Source: Sphingomonadales bacterium (GTDB lineage: Bacteria > Pseudomonadota > Alphaproteobacteria > Sphingomonadales > Sphingomonadaceae). Taken from it: a stretch of DNA of 64,000 bases. Both the position numbers and the translations under genes were made by a program. The notes under the pieces are model-generated. The model did not search any database. It had not been told where the DNA came from and saw only the letters and a list, made by a program, of their open reading frames with translations. This document shows, in pieces, positions 38,780-47,385 of the stretch (the stretch's first letter is position 1; every line of letters begins with the position of its first letter). Location of the stretch: contig JAIXPC010000008.1 of NCBI GenBank assembly GCA_027486415.1, forward strand, positions 62,001-126,000. The letters run 5' to 3'.

Positions 38780-39906
38780 TCCGTATCGACAGCGCGTTCG
38801 ACGCCGGCAACATCAAGGCGGAGCGCATCGCCGGCCCGCACGAGATCGTGCTCAGCATCAACAAGGATGCCCACAGCGACTTCTACCAGTGGTTCCACTT
38901 CCGCCTGTCGGGCGGCAAGGGCCAGCGCTGCATCATCCGCATCATCGATCTGAATTTCAGTGCCTATCCCGATGGTTGGCCGGGCTATCGCGCCTGCGTA
39001 TCGGCCGATCGCCAGACCTGGCGGCGGGCCGCGACCAGCTTTGATCCCAAGGCCGCCAACGGCACGCTCACCATCGAGGTGACGCCGGAGGTCGACCAGC
39101 TGTGGTTCGCCTATTTCGCGCCCTATTCGCTGGAACGGCACCACGATCTGATCGCCCGCACCGCTGCCCAACCGGGCGTCACCGCCGACGTGCTGGGGTA
39201 TAGTCTGGATGGCCGCCCCATCGACCGGCTGGTGATCGGCGAAGGCGCCAGGACCGTCTGGCTCTATGCCCGTCAGCATCCGGGCGAGAGCATGGCCGAA
39301 TGGTGGATGGAGGGCGTGGCTGAACGGCTGACCGACCCGCACGACCCGGTGGCCCGCAAGCTCCGCCAGTTGGCCACCTTCCACATCGTGCCCAACATGA
39401 ACCCTGATGGCAGCATCCGCGGGCATCTGCGGACCAATGCGGCCGGCGTGAACCTCAACCGCGAATGGCATGAGCCGACGGCGGAGAAGTCGCCGGAAGT
39501 GCTGTGCGTGAGAAATGCGATGGACAAGACCGGCTGCCACCTCGCCATGGACGTGCATGGCGATGAAGCCATCCCGCAGGTGTTCATCGCCGGCTTTGAA
39601 GGCATCCCGTCGATAACCGACAAGCAATTGACGTTGCTCAATGATTACAAGGCGCGACTGGCCCGCATCACGCCCGATTTCCAGACGCGCATCGGCTATC
39701 CCGTGGCCCGCCCCGGCACCGCCAACCTGACGATGAGCACCAACCAGTTGGCCGAACGCTTTGGCTGCGTGGCGATGACGCTGGAAATGCCGTTCAAGGA
39801 CAATGACGACCTGCCCTGTGCCGATTTCGGCTGGTCGCCGGAGCGTTCGAAGCAGCTGGGCCGCGACTGCCTGGCCGCCATCCTGGAGATCATGCCCGAG
39901 CTGTGA
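38776..39906 (+). CDS. M14-family cytosolic-type zinc carboxypeptidase
   Basis: The 376-residue protein has an N-terminal beta-sandwich domain (about 1-120) as in the cytosolic carboxypeptidase (CCP) branch, then an M14 catalytic domain: zinc ligands in ARQHPGESMAEWW (HxxE), third zinc His in AMDVHGDEAIP, substrate Asn-Arg in GVNLNREW, and a late Glu in MTLEMPFKDN. It has no signal peptide. CCP-type enzymes trim C-terminal amino acids from proteins or peptides; the bacterial targets are unknown. Its stop overlaps the next start (GTGA). Confidence 0.92.
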   Translation: MIRIDSAFDAGNIKAERIAGPHEIVLSINKDAHSDFYQWFHFRLSGGKGQRCIIRIIDLNFSAYPDGWPGYRACVSADRQTWRRAATSFDPKAANGTLTIEVTPEVDQLWFAYFAPYSLERHHDLIARTAAQPGVTADVLGYSLDGRPIDRLVIGEGARTVWLYARQHPGESMAEWWMEGVAERLTDPHDPVARKLRQLATFHIVPNMNPDGSIRGHLRTNAAGVNLNREWHEPTAEKSPEVLCVRNAMDKTGCHLAMDVHGDEAIPQVFIAGFEGIPSITDKQLTLLNDYKARLARITPDFQTRIGYPVARPGTANLTMSTNQLAERFGCVAMTLEMPFKDNDDLPCADFGWSPERSKQLGRDCLAAILEIMPEL

Positions 39907-40799
39907 GCGACATGATCGCCCTGCCCGGTGGCCGCTTTCTGATGGGGGCGGACGACCAGTATCCGGAAGAAGGCCCGGCGCACCTGGTCACGGTCGACGG
40001 CTTTCGCATCGACGCGCACCCGGTGACCAATCGCCAGTTTTCGGCGTTCGTGGCTGCCACTGGCCATGTCACGGTTGCCGAAATCACGCCCACGGCTGAC
40101 CAATATCCCAATGCCGCTGCCCCGCTGCTGTTCGCCGGCAGCCTGGTGTTCACGCCAACGAAGGGCCCGGTCAGGCTGGACGACCCGTTCCAGTGGTGGC
40201 GCTGGGTGAAGGGCGCCAACTGGCGGCACCCGGAAGGGCCGGGCAGCAGCCTTCTGGGCCGCGAGGATCATCCTGTCGTCCATATCGCCCACGCCGATGC
40301 CGCGGCCTATGCCGCCTGGGCCGGCAAGCGGCTGCCGACGGAAGCCGAGTGGGAATATGCGGCGCGTGGAGGCCAAGAGGGGCAGACCTATGCCTGGGGG
40401 TCGGTGTTCCGTCCCGGTGGCAAGGCGATGGCCAACACCTGGGAGGGCAAGTTCCCGCACAAGCGCAGCAGTCGCTGGCCGCGCACTTCGCCGGTGGGCA
40501 GCTTCCCACCCAACGGCTTTGGCCTGTTCGACATGATCGGCAATGTCTGGGAATGGACGGACGACTGGTACCAGCCGCGCCACGAGAAGGGGCCATGCTG
40601 CGTGGCCGACAATCCGCGCGGGCCGGCGGCGGGCACGCTGGATCCGGCCGCGCCGATCATGCAGAAGGTGCTGAAAGGCGGGAGCTTCCTGTGCGCCCCC
40701 GATTATTGCCGGCGCTATCGCCCGGCAGCGCGCCACGCCGAATCGATTGATTCGGCCACCAGCCACATCGGCTTCCGCTGCGTCGCTGACCTTGCCTGA
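39903..40799 (+). CDS. Formylglycine-generating enzyme (SUMF1/FGE-type)
   Basis: The 298-residue protein has the FGE-sulfatase fold signatures PGGRFLMGADD, RLPTEAEWEYAARGG, FGLFDMIGNVWEWTDDWY, and most tellingly GGSFLCAPDYCRRYRPAARH, with the two copper-binding cysteines (about Cys264 and Cys269) spaced as in true formylglycine-generating enzymes. These convert a Cys to formylglycine in sulfatases. No sulfatase gene lies in the window. The GTG start at 39903 is fixed by the 4-bp overlap with the carboxypeptidase. Confidence 0.9.
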   Translation: MSDMIALPGGRFLMGADDQYPEEGPAHLVTVDGFRIDAHPVTNRQFSAFVAATGHVTVAEITPTADQYPNAAAPLLFAGSLVFTPTKGPVRLDDPFQWWRWVKGANWRHPEGPGSSLLGREDHPVVHIAHADAAAYAAWAGKRLPTEAEWEYAARGGQEGQTYAWGSVFRPGGKAMANTWEGKFPHKRSSRWPRTSPVGSFPPNGFGLFDMIGNVWEWTDDWYQPRHEKGPCCVADNPRGPAAGTLDPAAPIMQKVLKGGSFLCAPDYCRRYRPAARHAESIDSATSHIGFRCVADLA

Positions 40800-40856
40800 A
40801 TGGTGGGGTGACGCCGCCCGCGCTGCCCCATATCACTGGGGCAAAGGGAGGACGCC

Positions 40857-41657
40857 ATGACCTACACCCACATTTTGTTCGAAGAAGCCGACGGCATCGC
40901 GACGATCACCATCAACCGCCCGCAGGCGCTGAACGCGCTCCACGTCGGCGTGATCGAGGAGATGATCGACGCTGTCGACCGCGTGCGCGATGAGGGCACG
41001 GCGCGGGTGCTGGTGCTGACCGGCGCGGGCCGGGCGTTCTGCTCGGGTGCCGATCTGGCCGGCGGCGGCGCGGGCGGCGGGCCGAAGCGGTCGGGTCCGC
41101 CCGATGCCGGTGCCGTGCTGGAATCGCATTTCAATCCGCTGCTGGAACGCCTGTTCGCGCTGCCGGTGCCGTTCATCACCGCCGTCAATGGCCCTGCCGC
41201 CGGCGCCGGCTGTTCCTATGCACTGGCCGGTGACATCGTGGTCGCGGCGAAATCGGCCTATTTCCTGCAGGCGTTCGTCAACATCGGGCTGGTGCCCGAC
41301 GTCGGCTCGACCTGGCTGCTGCCGCGCCTCGCGGGGCGGGCCCGCGCGCAGGCGATGATGATGCTGGGCGAGAAGATCCCGGCGGAAACGGCGCTGGATT
41401 GGGGCCTTTGCTACAAGGTGGTCGATGATGCCGATCTGGCCGCCACCACCCGCGCACTGGCCGAGAAGCTGGCAAAGGGGCCGACGCGGGCCTATGCGCT
41501 CATCCGCCAGGGCATCCGCGATTGCCTGGACAAGCCGCTGAGCGAAGGCCTGATGGTGGAGCGCCGCAACCAGATGGTGGCGGGACGCACGGCCGATTTC
41601 GTCGAAGGCGTGAGTGCGTTCCTGCAGAAAAGGCCGGCAGCGTTCACCGGCAAGTAA
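40857..41657 (+). CDS. Enoyl-CoA hydratase/isomerase family protein (PaaG-like)
   Basis: The 266-residue crotonase has the oxyanion-hole segments AFCSGADLAGGG and NGPAAGAGCSYALAGD, and the PaaG-like NIGLVPDVGSTWLLPRLAG in which Asp148 takes the place of the hydratase Glu. PaaG is a ring-opening isomerase of phenylacetate degradation and can isomerise enoyl-CoA double bonds. No other paa genes are here, so a general enoyl-CoA isomerase role is as likely. A GGGAGG ribosome site precedes ATG 40857. Confidence 0.87.
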   Translation: MTYTHILFEEADGIATITINRPQALNALHVGVIEEMIDAVDRVRDEGTARVLVLTGAGRAFCSGADLAGGGAGGGPKRSGPPDAGAVLESHFNPLLERLFALPVPFITAVNGPAAGAGCSYALAGDIVVAAKSAYFLQAFVNIGLVPDVGSTWLLPRLAGRARAQAMMMLGEKIPAETALDWGLCYKVVDDADLAATTRALAEKLAKGPTRAYALIRQGIRDCLDKPLSEGLMVERRNQMVAGRTADFVEGVSAFLQKRPAAFTGK

Positions 41658-41673
41658 GGAACGGCCACTCGCC

Positions 41674-41762
41674 CACCCCCGGCCCCTCCCGCTTGCGGGA
41701 GGGGAGCCGATGGCGCTCGTCACAAACAGCTCCCCTCCCGCAAGCGGGAGGGGTTGGGGGTG
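41674..41762. repeat. Paired hairpin element: two inverted 34-bp arms each containing CCCCTCCCGCTTGCGGGAGG
   Basis: Left arm 41674-41707 and right arm 41729-41762 are inverted copies of each other with 32 of 34 bases matching. Each holds its own 9-bp stem CCCCTCCCG / CGGGAGGGG with a 4-nt loop (41683-41704 and 41732-41753). The unit lies between convergent genes and may act as a bidirectional terminator or mRNA stabiliser; a related copy lies at 55669. Confidence 0.85.
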
Positions 41763-41765
41763 GGG

Positions 41766-42869
41766 TTATTCCATCACCAGCACCGGCTTCACCGCCGTGC
41801 CGCTGGCCATGTTGGCCACCGCCTCGTTGATGGCGCTCAGCGGATATTCGCGCACCAGCGGCGCATGGTTGAAACGCCCGGCGCGGTGGCGATCGATCAG
41901 CCACGGGATGAAGACCTGCGGATCGGCATCGCCCTCCACCGCCCCGCGCACCGCCCGGCCGCCGAGCAGCGTGTTGGGGTTGAAGGTGATTTCGGTGCCC
42001 GGCGCCGTCACCGCCAGCATCGCCAGTTCCCCGCGCGAGGCCAGCGCTTCCAGCCCGGCGCGGATCACCGGCGAGGCCCCCGTGGTATCGACGATGCGAT
42101 CGATGCCCGTCGCCACGATGCCGCGCAGCGCCGCCATCAGGTCGCTGCCATCGGCCAGGATGGTGTGGGTCGCGCCCAACTGCCGCGCCAGTTCCAGCCG
42201 CTCGGCCACGCGGTCGACCGCGATGATGGTGTGGCAGCCGCGGTCCACCGCCGCCAGCAATGCCGCCAGCCCGACGGACCCGGCGCCCATCACGGCAAAA
42301 CTCTGCTCCGCCTGCACATCAAGCGTGTTGTAGGCCGTCCCCGCCCCCGTCTGCAGCCCGCAGCCGAACGGCGCTGCCAGCGCGAACGGCACATCATCGG
42401 CCAGCTTCACGGTGTTGCGGGCATAGGCGATGGCGTGATCGGCAAAGCTGGATTGACCGAAGAAGCCGCCATAGACGGGCGCTCCATTCTGGCTCATCGG
42501 CACGCGGCCATCGGGCAGCACGCCGGCATAGTTGAGGGCCATGAAGTTGGCGCAATATTGCGGGTGGTCGTGGCTGCAGTTCGGGCAGGCGCCGCAACTG
42601 GCATAGCTCAGCACCACCCGGTCCCCCGCCGCCACGTGGGTGACGCCGTCCCCCACCGCCAGCACCGTGCCGGCGCCTTCGTGGCCCAGCACCTGCGGCA
42701 GCGGCGTGCCCTGTTCATACCGCTGCACGCCGACGTCGGTGAAGCAGATCCCGCACGCCGCCAGCCGGATCAGCACCTGCCCCGGCCCGGGATCGGCCAG
42801 CTCCACCGCCTCGATGCTGTACGGTCCGCCGCGCTGGCGGAGGATGGCGGCCTGTGTCGTTGTGGGCAT
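41766..42869 (-). CDS. Zinc-dependent NAD(P) alcohol dehydrogenase (aryl-alcohol type)
   Basis: The 367-residue MDR-family enzyme has the catalytic zinc site ACGICFTDVG and LGHEGAGTVLAVGDGV, the structural zinc cysteines in ASCGACPNCSHDHPQYC, and the cofactor motif GAGSVGLAAL. It resembles benzyl/aryl-alcohol dehydrogenases (XylB/AreB type) that interconvert alcohols and aldehydes. The substrate is not fixed by the sequence. It is divergent from xseB. Confidence 0.9.
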   Translation of the reverse strand: MPTTTQAAILRQRGGPYSIEAVELADPGPGQVLIRLAACGICFTDVGVQRYEQGTPLPQVLGHEGAGTVLAVGDGVTHVAAGDRVVLSYASCGACPNCSHDHPQYCANFMALNYAGVLPDGRVPMSQNGAPVYGGFFGQSSFADHAIAYARNTVKLADDVPFALAAPFGCGLQTGAGTAYNTLDVQAEQSFAVMGAGSVGLAALLAAVDRGCHTIIAVDRVAERLELARQLGATHTILADGSDLMAALRGIVATGIDRIVDTTGASPVIRAGLEALASRGELAMLAVTAPGTEITFNPNTLLGGRAVRGAVEGDADPQVFIPWLIDRHRAGRFNHAPLVREYPLSAINEAVANMASGTAVKPVLVME

Positions 42870-42991
42870 GATGCATTCCCTTCCCGGCCAAGTGTGGCCC
42901 CTCAGCCGCCGCCCGCCCAGCCGGCTTTAGTGGCAGTGCGGGCGAAGAGGGCCGCTTGACCACGGGGCGTTGCCCGTCCAGATACGGCGCG

Positions 42992-43240
42992 ATGGATACG
43001 CCCTCTGCCCCCCAGCCGAGTTTCGAGGACGCCCTGCGCGAGCTTGAGGACATCGTCCGCAAGCTCGAATCAGGCGATCTCAGCCTTGATGACAGCATCC
43101 GCCTCTATGAGCGCGGCCAGGTGCTGAAGAGCCAGTGCGAAACGCGGCTGAATGATGCCCGCGCCCGCATCGAGCTGATCCAGCAGAACGCTGCCGGCGA
43201 GGCCGTCGCCACCCGTTCCCTCGACGCGCAACAGGGCTGA
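42992..43240 (+). CDS. xseB: Exodeoxyribonuclease VII small subunit
   Basis: The 82-residue protein has the XseB core SFEDALRELEDIVRKLESGD and LSLDDSIRLYERGQVLKSQC. It forms exonuclease VII with XseA, which is not in the window. ATG 42992 is chosen over upstream codons because the preceding residues are not family-like. It is followed after 3 bp by ispA, the common xseB-ispA pairing. Confidence 0.93.
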   Translation: MDTPSAPQPSFEDALRELEDIVRKLESGDLSLDDSIRLYERGQVLKSQCETRLNDARARIELIQQNAAGEAVATRSLDAQQG

Positions 43241-43243
43241 GCC

Positions 43244-44143
43244 ATGGTTCCCGCTTCCTTGAGCCTGAAGCCTGCCCTTGATGCCATCGGCAAGGCCATC
43301 GACCAGCGTTTCGACAAGTTGCTGGCCGTGCCCGACGACAGCCGCGCCCGCCTTTACGAGGCGATGCGCCACGCCGTGATCGGCGGCGGCAAGCGCATGC
43401 GGCCGCTGCTGGTGGTGGCCGCCTGCGACATCTTCCATGTCCAGCGTGAACGCGCGCTGCGGGTCGCGCTCGCGATCGAGGCCATCCACTGTTACAGCCT
43501 GATCCACGACGATCTGCCGTGCATGGACGATGACGACATGCGCCGCGGCAAGCCGACGGTGCACAAGGCCTATGACGAGGCCACCGCCGTGCTGGCGGGT
43601 GACTGCCTGCATGATCTGGCCTTCGAGATCCTCGCCGATCCCGCCACCCACGATGATCCGCTGGCGCGGCTGGAACTGGTGACCGAACTCGCCGTCCAGT
43701 CCGGCCCGGCCGGCATGGCCGGCGGCCAGATGATGGACCTCGTGGCCGGCGACGTGACCTATGATCTGGCTGGCATCACCCGCCTGCAGCAGCTGAAGAC
43801 CGGCGCGCTGATCCAGTGGTGCCTGGAAGCCGGCGCCATCATGGGCCGGGCCAACGACACCGACAAGAAGGCGCTGCGCGCCTATGCCCGCGATCTGGGG
43901 CTGGCGTTCCAGATTGCCGACGACCTGCTGGACGTGGAAGGCGAATCCGCCAAGACCGGCAAGGCCGTGCAGAAGGACGCCGCCGCCGGCAAGGCGACGT
44001 TCGTTTCGCTGCTGGGCGTGGAGCGCGCCCGTGAGCAGGCCAATGCGCTGATCGATCAGGCCATCGGCCACCTCGCCCATTTCGGGCCGGAAGCCGATCT
44101 GTTGCGTGCGATTGCCCGTTTCGCGGTTGAACGCGACCGCTGA
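43244..44143 (+). CDS. ispA: Farnesyl diphosphate synthase (polyprenyl synthetase family)
   Basis: The 299-residue enzyme has the first aspartate-rich motif DDLPCMDDDDMRRG, the second DDLLDVEG, and GGGKRMRPLL near the N-terminus. It condenses isopentenyl and dimethylallyl diphosphates to farnesyl diphosphate for quinones, carotenoids and cell-wall carriers. Linkage to xseB fits the IspA subtype. Confidence 0.95.
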   Translation: MVPASLSLKPALDAIGKAIDQRFDKLLAVPDDSRARLYEAMRHAVIGGGKRMRPLLVVAACDIFHVQRERALRVALAIEAIHCYSLIHDDLPCMDDDDMRRGKPTVHKAYDEATAVLAGDCLHDLAFEILADPATHDDPLARLELVTELAVQSGPAGMAGGQMMDLVAGDVTYDLAGITRLQQLKTGALIQWCLEAGAIMGRANDTDKKALRAYARDLGLAFQIADDLLDVEGESAKTGKAVQKDAAAGKATFVSLLGVERAREQANALIDQAIGHLAHFGPEADLLRAIARFAVERDR

Positions 44144-44155
44144 AGGAGCGCCTCC

Positions 44156-44668
44156 ATGACCGGCACAGGTTCCCGCATCGGCGTCTATCCCGGCACCTTT
44201 GATCCGATGACGCTGGGCCATCTGGACATCATCCGGCGCGGCGCGCGGCTGGTCGATCGGCTGGTGATCGGCGTGGCCACCAATCCGTCGAAATCGCCGA
44301 TGTTCACGCTGGCGGAACGCAAGGCGCAGATCGTGCGCGAAACCGCCGACATCCCGAATGTGGAAGTGGTGGATTTCGACGAACTGCTGATGAGCTTTGC
44401 CGAGCGGCTGGGTGCCACGGTGATCATCCGCGGCCTGCGCGGTGCCGGCGATTTCGAGTATGAATTCCAGATGACGGGCATGAACCGCGCCCTGAATGAC
44501 GATATCGAGCAAGTGTTCCTGATGGCCGATGTGGCGTTGCAGCCGATCGCTTCACGTCTGGTCAAGGAAATCGCTGTTTATGGTGGCGACATTCGCAAGT
44601 TCGTGCCGCCCGGCATTGCCGACGAAGTTGTCGCCCGGGTCGCCGAGACCGGTTTGAAAGGCCAATGA
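44156..44668 (+). CDS. coaD: Phosphopantetheine adenylyltransferase
   Basis: The 170-residue protein has the nucleotidyltransferase motif GVYPGTFDPMTLGHLDII (with T/HxGH) and the CoaD-specific RGLRGAGDFEYEFQMTGMN and ISSRLVKEIA-like ASRLVKEIAVYGGDI. It makes dephospho-CoA from 4'-phosphopantetheine. GGAG lies 8 bp upstream. It overlaps the next gene by 4 bp. Confidence 0.97.
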   Translation: MTGTGSRIGVYPGTFDPMTLGHLDIIRRGARLVDRLVIGVATNPSKSPMFTLAERKAQIVRETADIPNVEVVDFDELLMSFAERLGATVIIRGLRGAGDFEYEFQMTGMNRALNDDIEQVFLMADVALQPIASRLVKEIAVYGGDIRKFVPPGIADEVVARVAETGLKGQ

Positions 44669-45387
44669 TGCGTTTGCCGTTGCTGTTCGCTGCCCTGCTG
44701 TCGCTGAGCGCCGGCCCGGCGCTGGCGCAGGCGCCGCGCGTCGATCCCAAGGACCTGAAGGCCCCGCCCAAGCTGCCCGAAATGGCGGCACCGTCCAACA
44801 TCGCCGGTGCGGTGACGCAGGTGAGCGATGAGAATGTGCTGCTGCTCGACCTGTCGTCGGGCGGGCGGGTGAAGATCGTCATGCGCCCCGACGTGGCGCC
44901 CAAACATGTCGAACGCATCCGCACGCTGGCGCGGCAGGGCTTTTACGATGGCACCATCTTCCACCGCGTGATCGATGGCTTCATGGCGCAGGGCGGCGAC
45001 CCCACCGGCACCGGCACCGGCGGTTCCAAGCTGGACGACCTGAAGGCCGAATTCAACGATCTGCCGCACGTGCGCGGTGCCGCCGCGATGGCGCGCTCGC
45101 AGAGCGAGGACAGTGCCAACAGCCAGTTCTATATCGTGCTGATGCCGGCGCTGAAGCTGGACCGCACCTATACCGTGTGGGGCCGCGTCGTCGAAGGCAT
45201 GGCCCACGTGGATGCCATCGAAAAGGGCGAGCCGCCGGAAAACCCGACGCGCATCATCAAGGCGAGCATTGCCGCCGACAAGGTGGCCCCGCCCGATTTC
45301 GCCGCGCTGAAGGCCGCCGCCTCGCCGATCCCGGCCGGTGCGCTGAACCTGCCGCCGCCCACGTCGGGGCCGCAGCCGCCGAAGTAA
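44665..45387 (+). CDS. Exported cyclophilin-type peptidyl-prolyl isomerase
   Basis: The 240-residue protein has a signal peptide (about residues 1-21, ending ALAQ) and a cyclophilin domain: FYDGTIFHRVIDGFMAQGGD with the catalytic Arg, RGAAAMARSQSEDSANSQFY, and YTVWGRVVEGMAHVD. It would assist folding of periplasmic proteins. The C-terminal 40 residues are proline-rich. It is coupled to coaD (ATGA overlap). Confidence 0.94.
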   Translation: MMRLPLLFAALLSLSAGPALAQAPRVDPKDLKAPPKLPEMAAPSNIAGAVTQVSDENVLLLDLSSGGRVKIVMRPDVAPKHVERIRTLARQGFYDGTIFHRVIDGFMAQGGDPTGTGTGGSKLDDLKAEFNDLPHVRGAAAMARSQSEDSANSQFYIVLMPALKLDRTYTVWGRVVEGMAHVDAIEKGEPPENPTRIIKASIAADKVAPPDFAALKAAASPIPAGALNLPPPTSGPQPPK

Positions 45388-45431
45388 GCGCGCCCCTTCC
45401 CGTCACTCGAACCCAGAGGGCTGTTCCCCCG

Positions 45432-46481
45432 ATGCTGGTCAACGATTTCGATTTCCACCTGCCCGAAGAGCGCATCGCGCTTCGCCCCGTCACTCCCCGC
45501 GACAGCGCCCGCCTGCTGACCGTGCGCGGGAAGGATATTGGCGACCTGGGCGATTTCACCTTCACCGATCTGCCCGGCCAGTTGCGCGCCGGCGACGTGC
45601 TGGTGGTCAACGACACGCGGGTGATCCCGGCGCAATTGTTCGCAAAGGTGGGCGATGCCGCCATCGGCGTCACCCTGCACAAGCGCGAGGCCGCCAATCG
45701 CTGGTGGAGTTTCGTCAAGAACGCGCGCCGCCTGACGCCGGGCGACCGGGTTGATTTCAGCCAGGGTGCCAGCGCCGAATTGATTGGCGAAGTGATTGAA
45801 AAGGCGGATGAAGGCGGCGTGCTGTGGCAGTTCGAAACCGCCTGGGCGACGCTGGAAGACGCGCTCCATGCCGTCGGCCAGATGCCGCTGCCGCCCTATA
45901 TCGCCCGCCGGCGCGGCATCGATGCCCAGGATTTCAGCGATTACCAGACGCTGCACGCGCAGAAGGATGGCGCCGTGGCAGCGCCCACCGCGGGACTGCA
46001 CTTCACCCCGCGCCTGTGGGAGGCGCTGGCCAGGGCCGGCGTCACCCGCGAGACGGTGACCCTCCATGTCGGCGCCGGCACCTTCCTGCCGGTGAAGGCC
46101 GAAAGGGTGCAGGATCACCAGATGCACGCGGAATGGGGCAGCATCGATGCCGCCACCGCCGCGCGCCTCAACGCCGCCCGCGCCGCCGGCGGCCGCATCA
46201 TCGCGGTTGGCACCACCAGCCTGCGCCTGCTGGAATCCGCCGCATCCGATGATCGTGTCATCCAGCCGTTCACGGGCGACACGTCGATCTTCATCTACCC
46301 CGGCTATCGCTGGAAGGCGATCGACGGCCTGGTGACCAACTTCCACCTGCCGCGATCGACCCTGTTCATGCTGGTTTCCGCGCTGATGGGGCTGGACGTG
46401 ATGCGCCGGGCCTATGATCACGCCATCGCCAGCGAGTATCGCTTTTATTCCTATGGCGATGGCAGCCTGTTGCTGCCGTGA
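45432..46481 (+). CDS. queA: S-adenosylmethionine:tRNA ribosyltransferase-isomerase
   Basis: The 349-residue enzyme begins MLVNDFDFHLPEERIAL and has GDVLVVNDTRVIPAQL, PLPPYIARRRGIDAQDFSDY, and AAPTAGLHFTPRL followed by VTLHVGAGTFLPVK, all typical of QueA. It transfers and isomerises the ribosyl part of SAM to make epoxyqueuosine in tRNA. tgt does not follow immediately; a Gre-like gene does. Confidence 0.97.
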   Translation: MLVNDFDFHLPEERIALRPVTPRDSARLLTVRGKDIGDLGDFTFTDLPGQLRAGDVLVVNDTRVIPAQLFAKVGDAAIGVTLHKREAANRWWSFVKNARRLTPGDRVDFSQGASAELIGEVIEKADEGGVLWQFETAWATLEDALHAVGQMPLPPYIARRRGIDAQDFSDYQTLHAQKDGAVAAPTAGLHFTPRLWEALARAGVTRETVTLHVGAGTFLPVKAERVQDHQMHAEWGSIDAATAARLNAARAAGGRIIAVGTTSLRLLESAASDDRVIQPFTGDTSIFIYPGYRWKAIDGLVTNFHLPRSTLFMLVSALMGLDVMRRAYDHAIASEYRFYSYGDGSLLLP

Positions 46482-46494
46482 TCATTGCACTCCC

Positions 46495-46974
46495 ATGAGC
46501 GTTGCCTTCACCAGGGAATCCGATCTGGAAGCGACGGCGGCCGATCTGCCGGACCGCCCGATCCCGGCGCACGCCAACCTGGTGACGCCGCGCGGTCTGG
46601 CGCTGATCGATGCCGAACTGGCGGCGGCAAAGGCGGCCCATGCCGCAGCGCAGGCCAGCGATGCCATCAGCGCCGATCGCACCGCGATGGCGCGGGCAAC
46701 GCGCGACCTGCGCTATTGGGCCGCCCGCCGGGCATCGGCGCAGGTGATCGAGCCCCGTGGTGGCGGTGAGACGGTGGCATTCGGCAGCATCGTCACGCTG
46801 GAGCGCGACGATGGCCGCAGCCAGCGCTGGGCCATCGTGGGCGATGACGAGGCCGACCCCGGCGCGGGCAGCGTGAGTTACGTGTCACCACTGGCGCGGG
46901 CGGTGATCGGCAAGGCGGTTGGCGACGTCGTGAAAATCGCCGGGCAGGACGCGGAAATCACCGCCATCGATTAG
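46495..46974 (+). CDS. GreA/GreB-type transcription elongation factor family protein
   Basis: The 159-residue protein has a coiled-coil N-terminal half (LVTPRGLALIDAELAAAKAA to about 75) and a C-terminal FKBP-like Gre domain (GSIVTLERDDGRSQRW, IVGDDEADPGAGSVSYVSPL, AVIGKAVGDVV). GreB-like factors rescue backtracked RNA polymerase; the acidic coil-tip residues are not obvious, so a Rnk-like or competing role is possible. It starts 13 bp after queA and ends 4 bp into the convergent membrane-protein gene. Confidence 0.85.
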   Translation: MSVAFTRESDLEATAADLPDRPIPAHANLVTPRGLALIDAELAAAKAAHAAAQASDAISADRTAMARATRDLRYWAARRASAQVIEPRGGGETVAFGSIVTLERDDGRSQRWAIVGDDEADPGAGSVSYVSPLARAVIGKAVGDVVKIAGQDAEITAID

Positions 46975-47336
46975 CCGGCGGCGTTCATCGCCCAGTTGGC
47001 CAGCACCAGGAAGGCGCTGCCACCCACGAATGCGTGGGCCGCCAGCGCCGGGCCCAGCATATCGGGGCGCGGCCGCGCCATGATGCCGGCAAACAGGCCC
47101 GACACCACGGCAAGGCCTAGCAACAGCAGCGCGATGCGGGCATTGGCCATCAGATCGGCATCACCCCGGCTGACACGGGTGACCAGCATCACCACTTCCA
47201 GCCCGCCAAAGCCAGTGAGCAGGTGGATGGCTTGCACCGCCTTGGGCGGGCGCCGCGACGACAGGAAATACCAGCCGAGCACCAGGCCCAACGCCACGGT
47301 GGTGCCATAGATGATGATCGGCAGCCAGATCTGCAT
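46971..47336 (-). CDS. Small integral membrane protein of unknown function
   Basis: The 121-residue product has about four hydrophobic segments (IWLPIIIYGTTVALGLVLGW; LLTGFGGLEVVMLV; ARIALLLLGLAVVSGLFAG; ALAAHAFVGGSAFLVLANWA). I do not recognise a family. ATG 47336 and GTG 47339 are possible starts. It lies 49 bp from another unknown membrane protein on the same strand, and the two may form an operon. Confidence 0.6.
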   Translation of the reverse strand: MQIWLPIIIYGTTVALGLVLGWYFLSSRRPPKAVQAIHLLTGFGGLEVVMLVTRVSRGDADLMANARIALLLLGLAVVSGLFAGIMARPRPDMLGPALAAHAFVGGSAFLVLANWAMNAAG

Positions 47337-47385
47337 CACGTCCCCCGAAATCTGCCGACCCAGCTTGGCGGTGGCGGCTTGTCTG

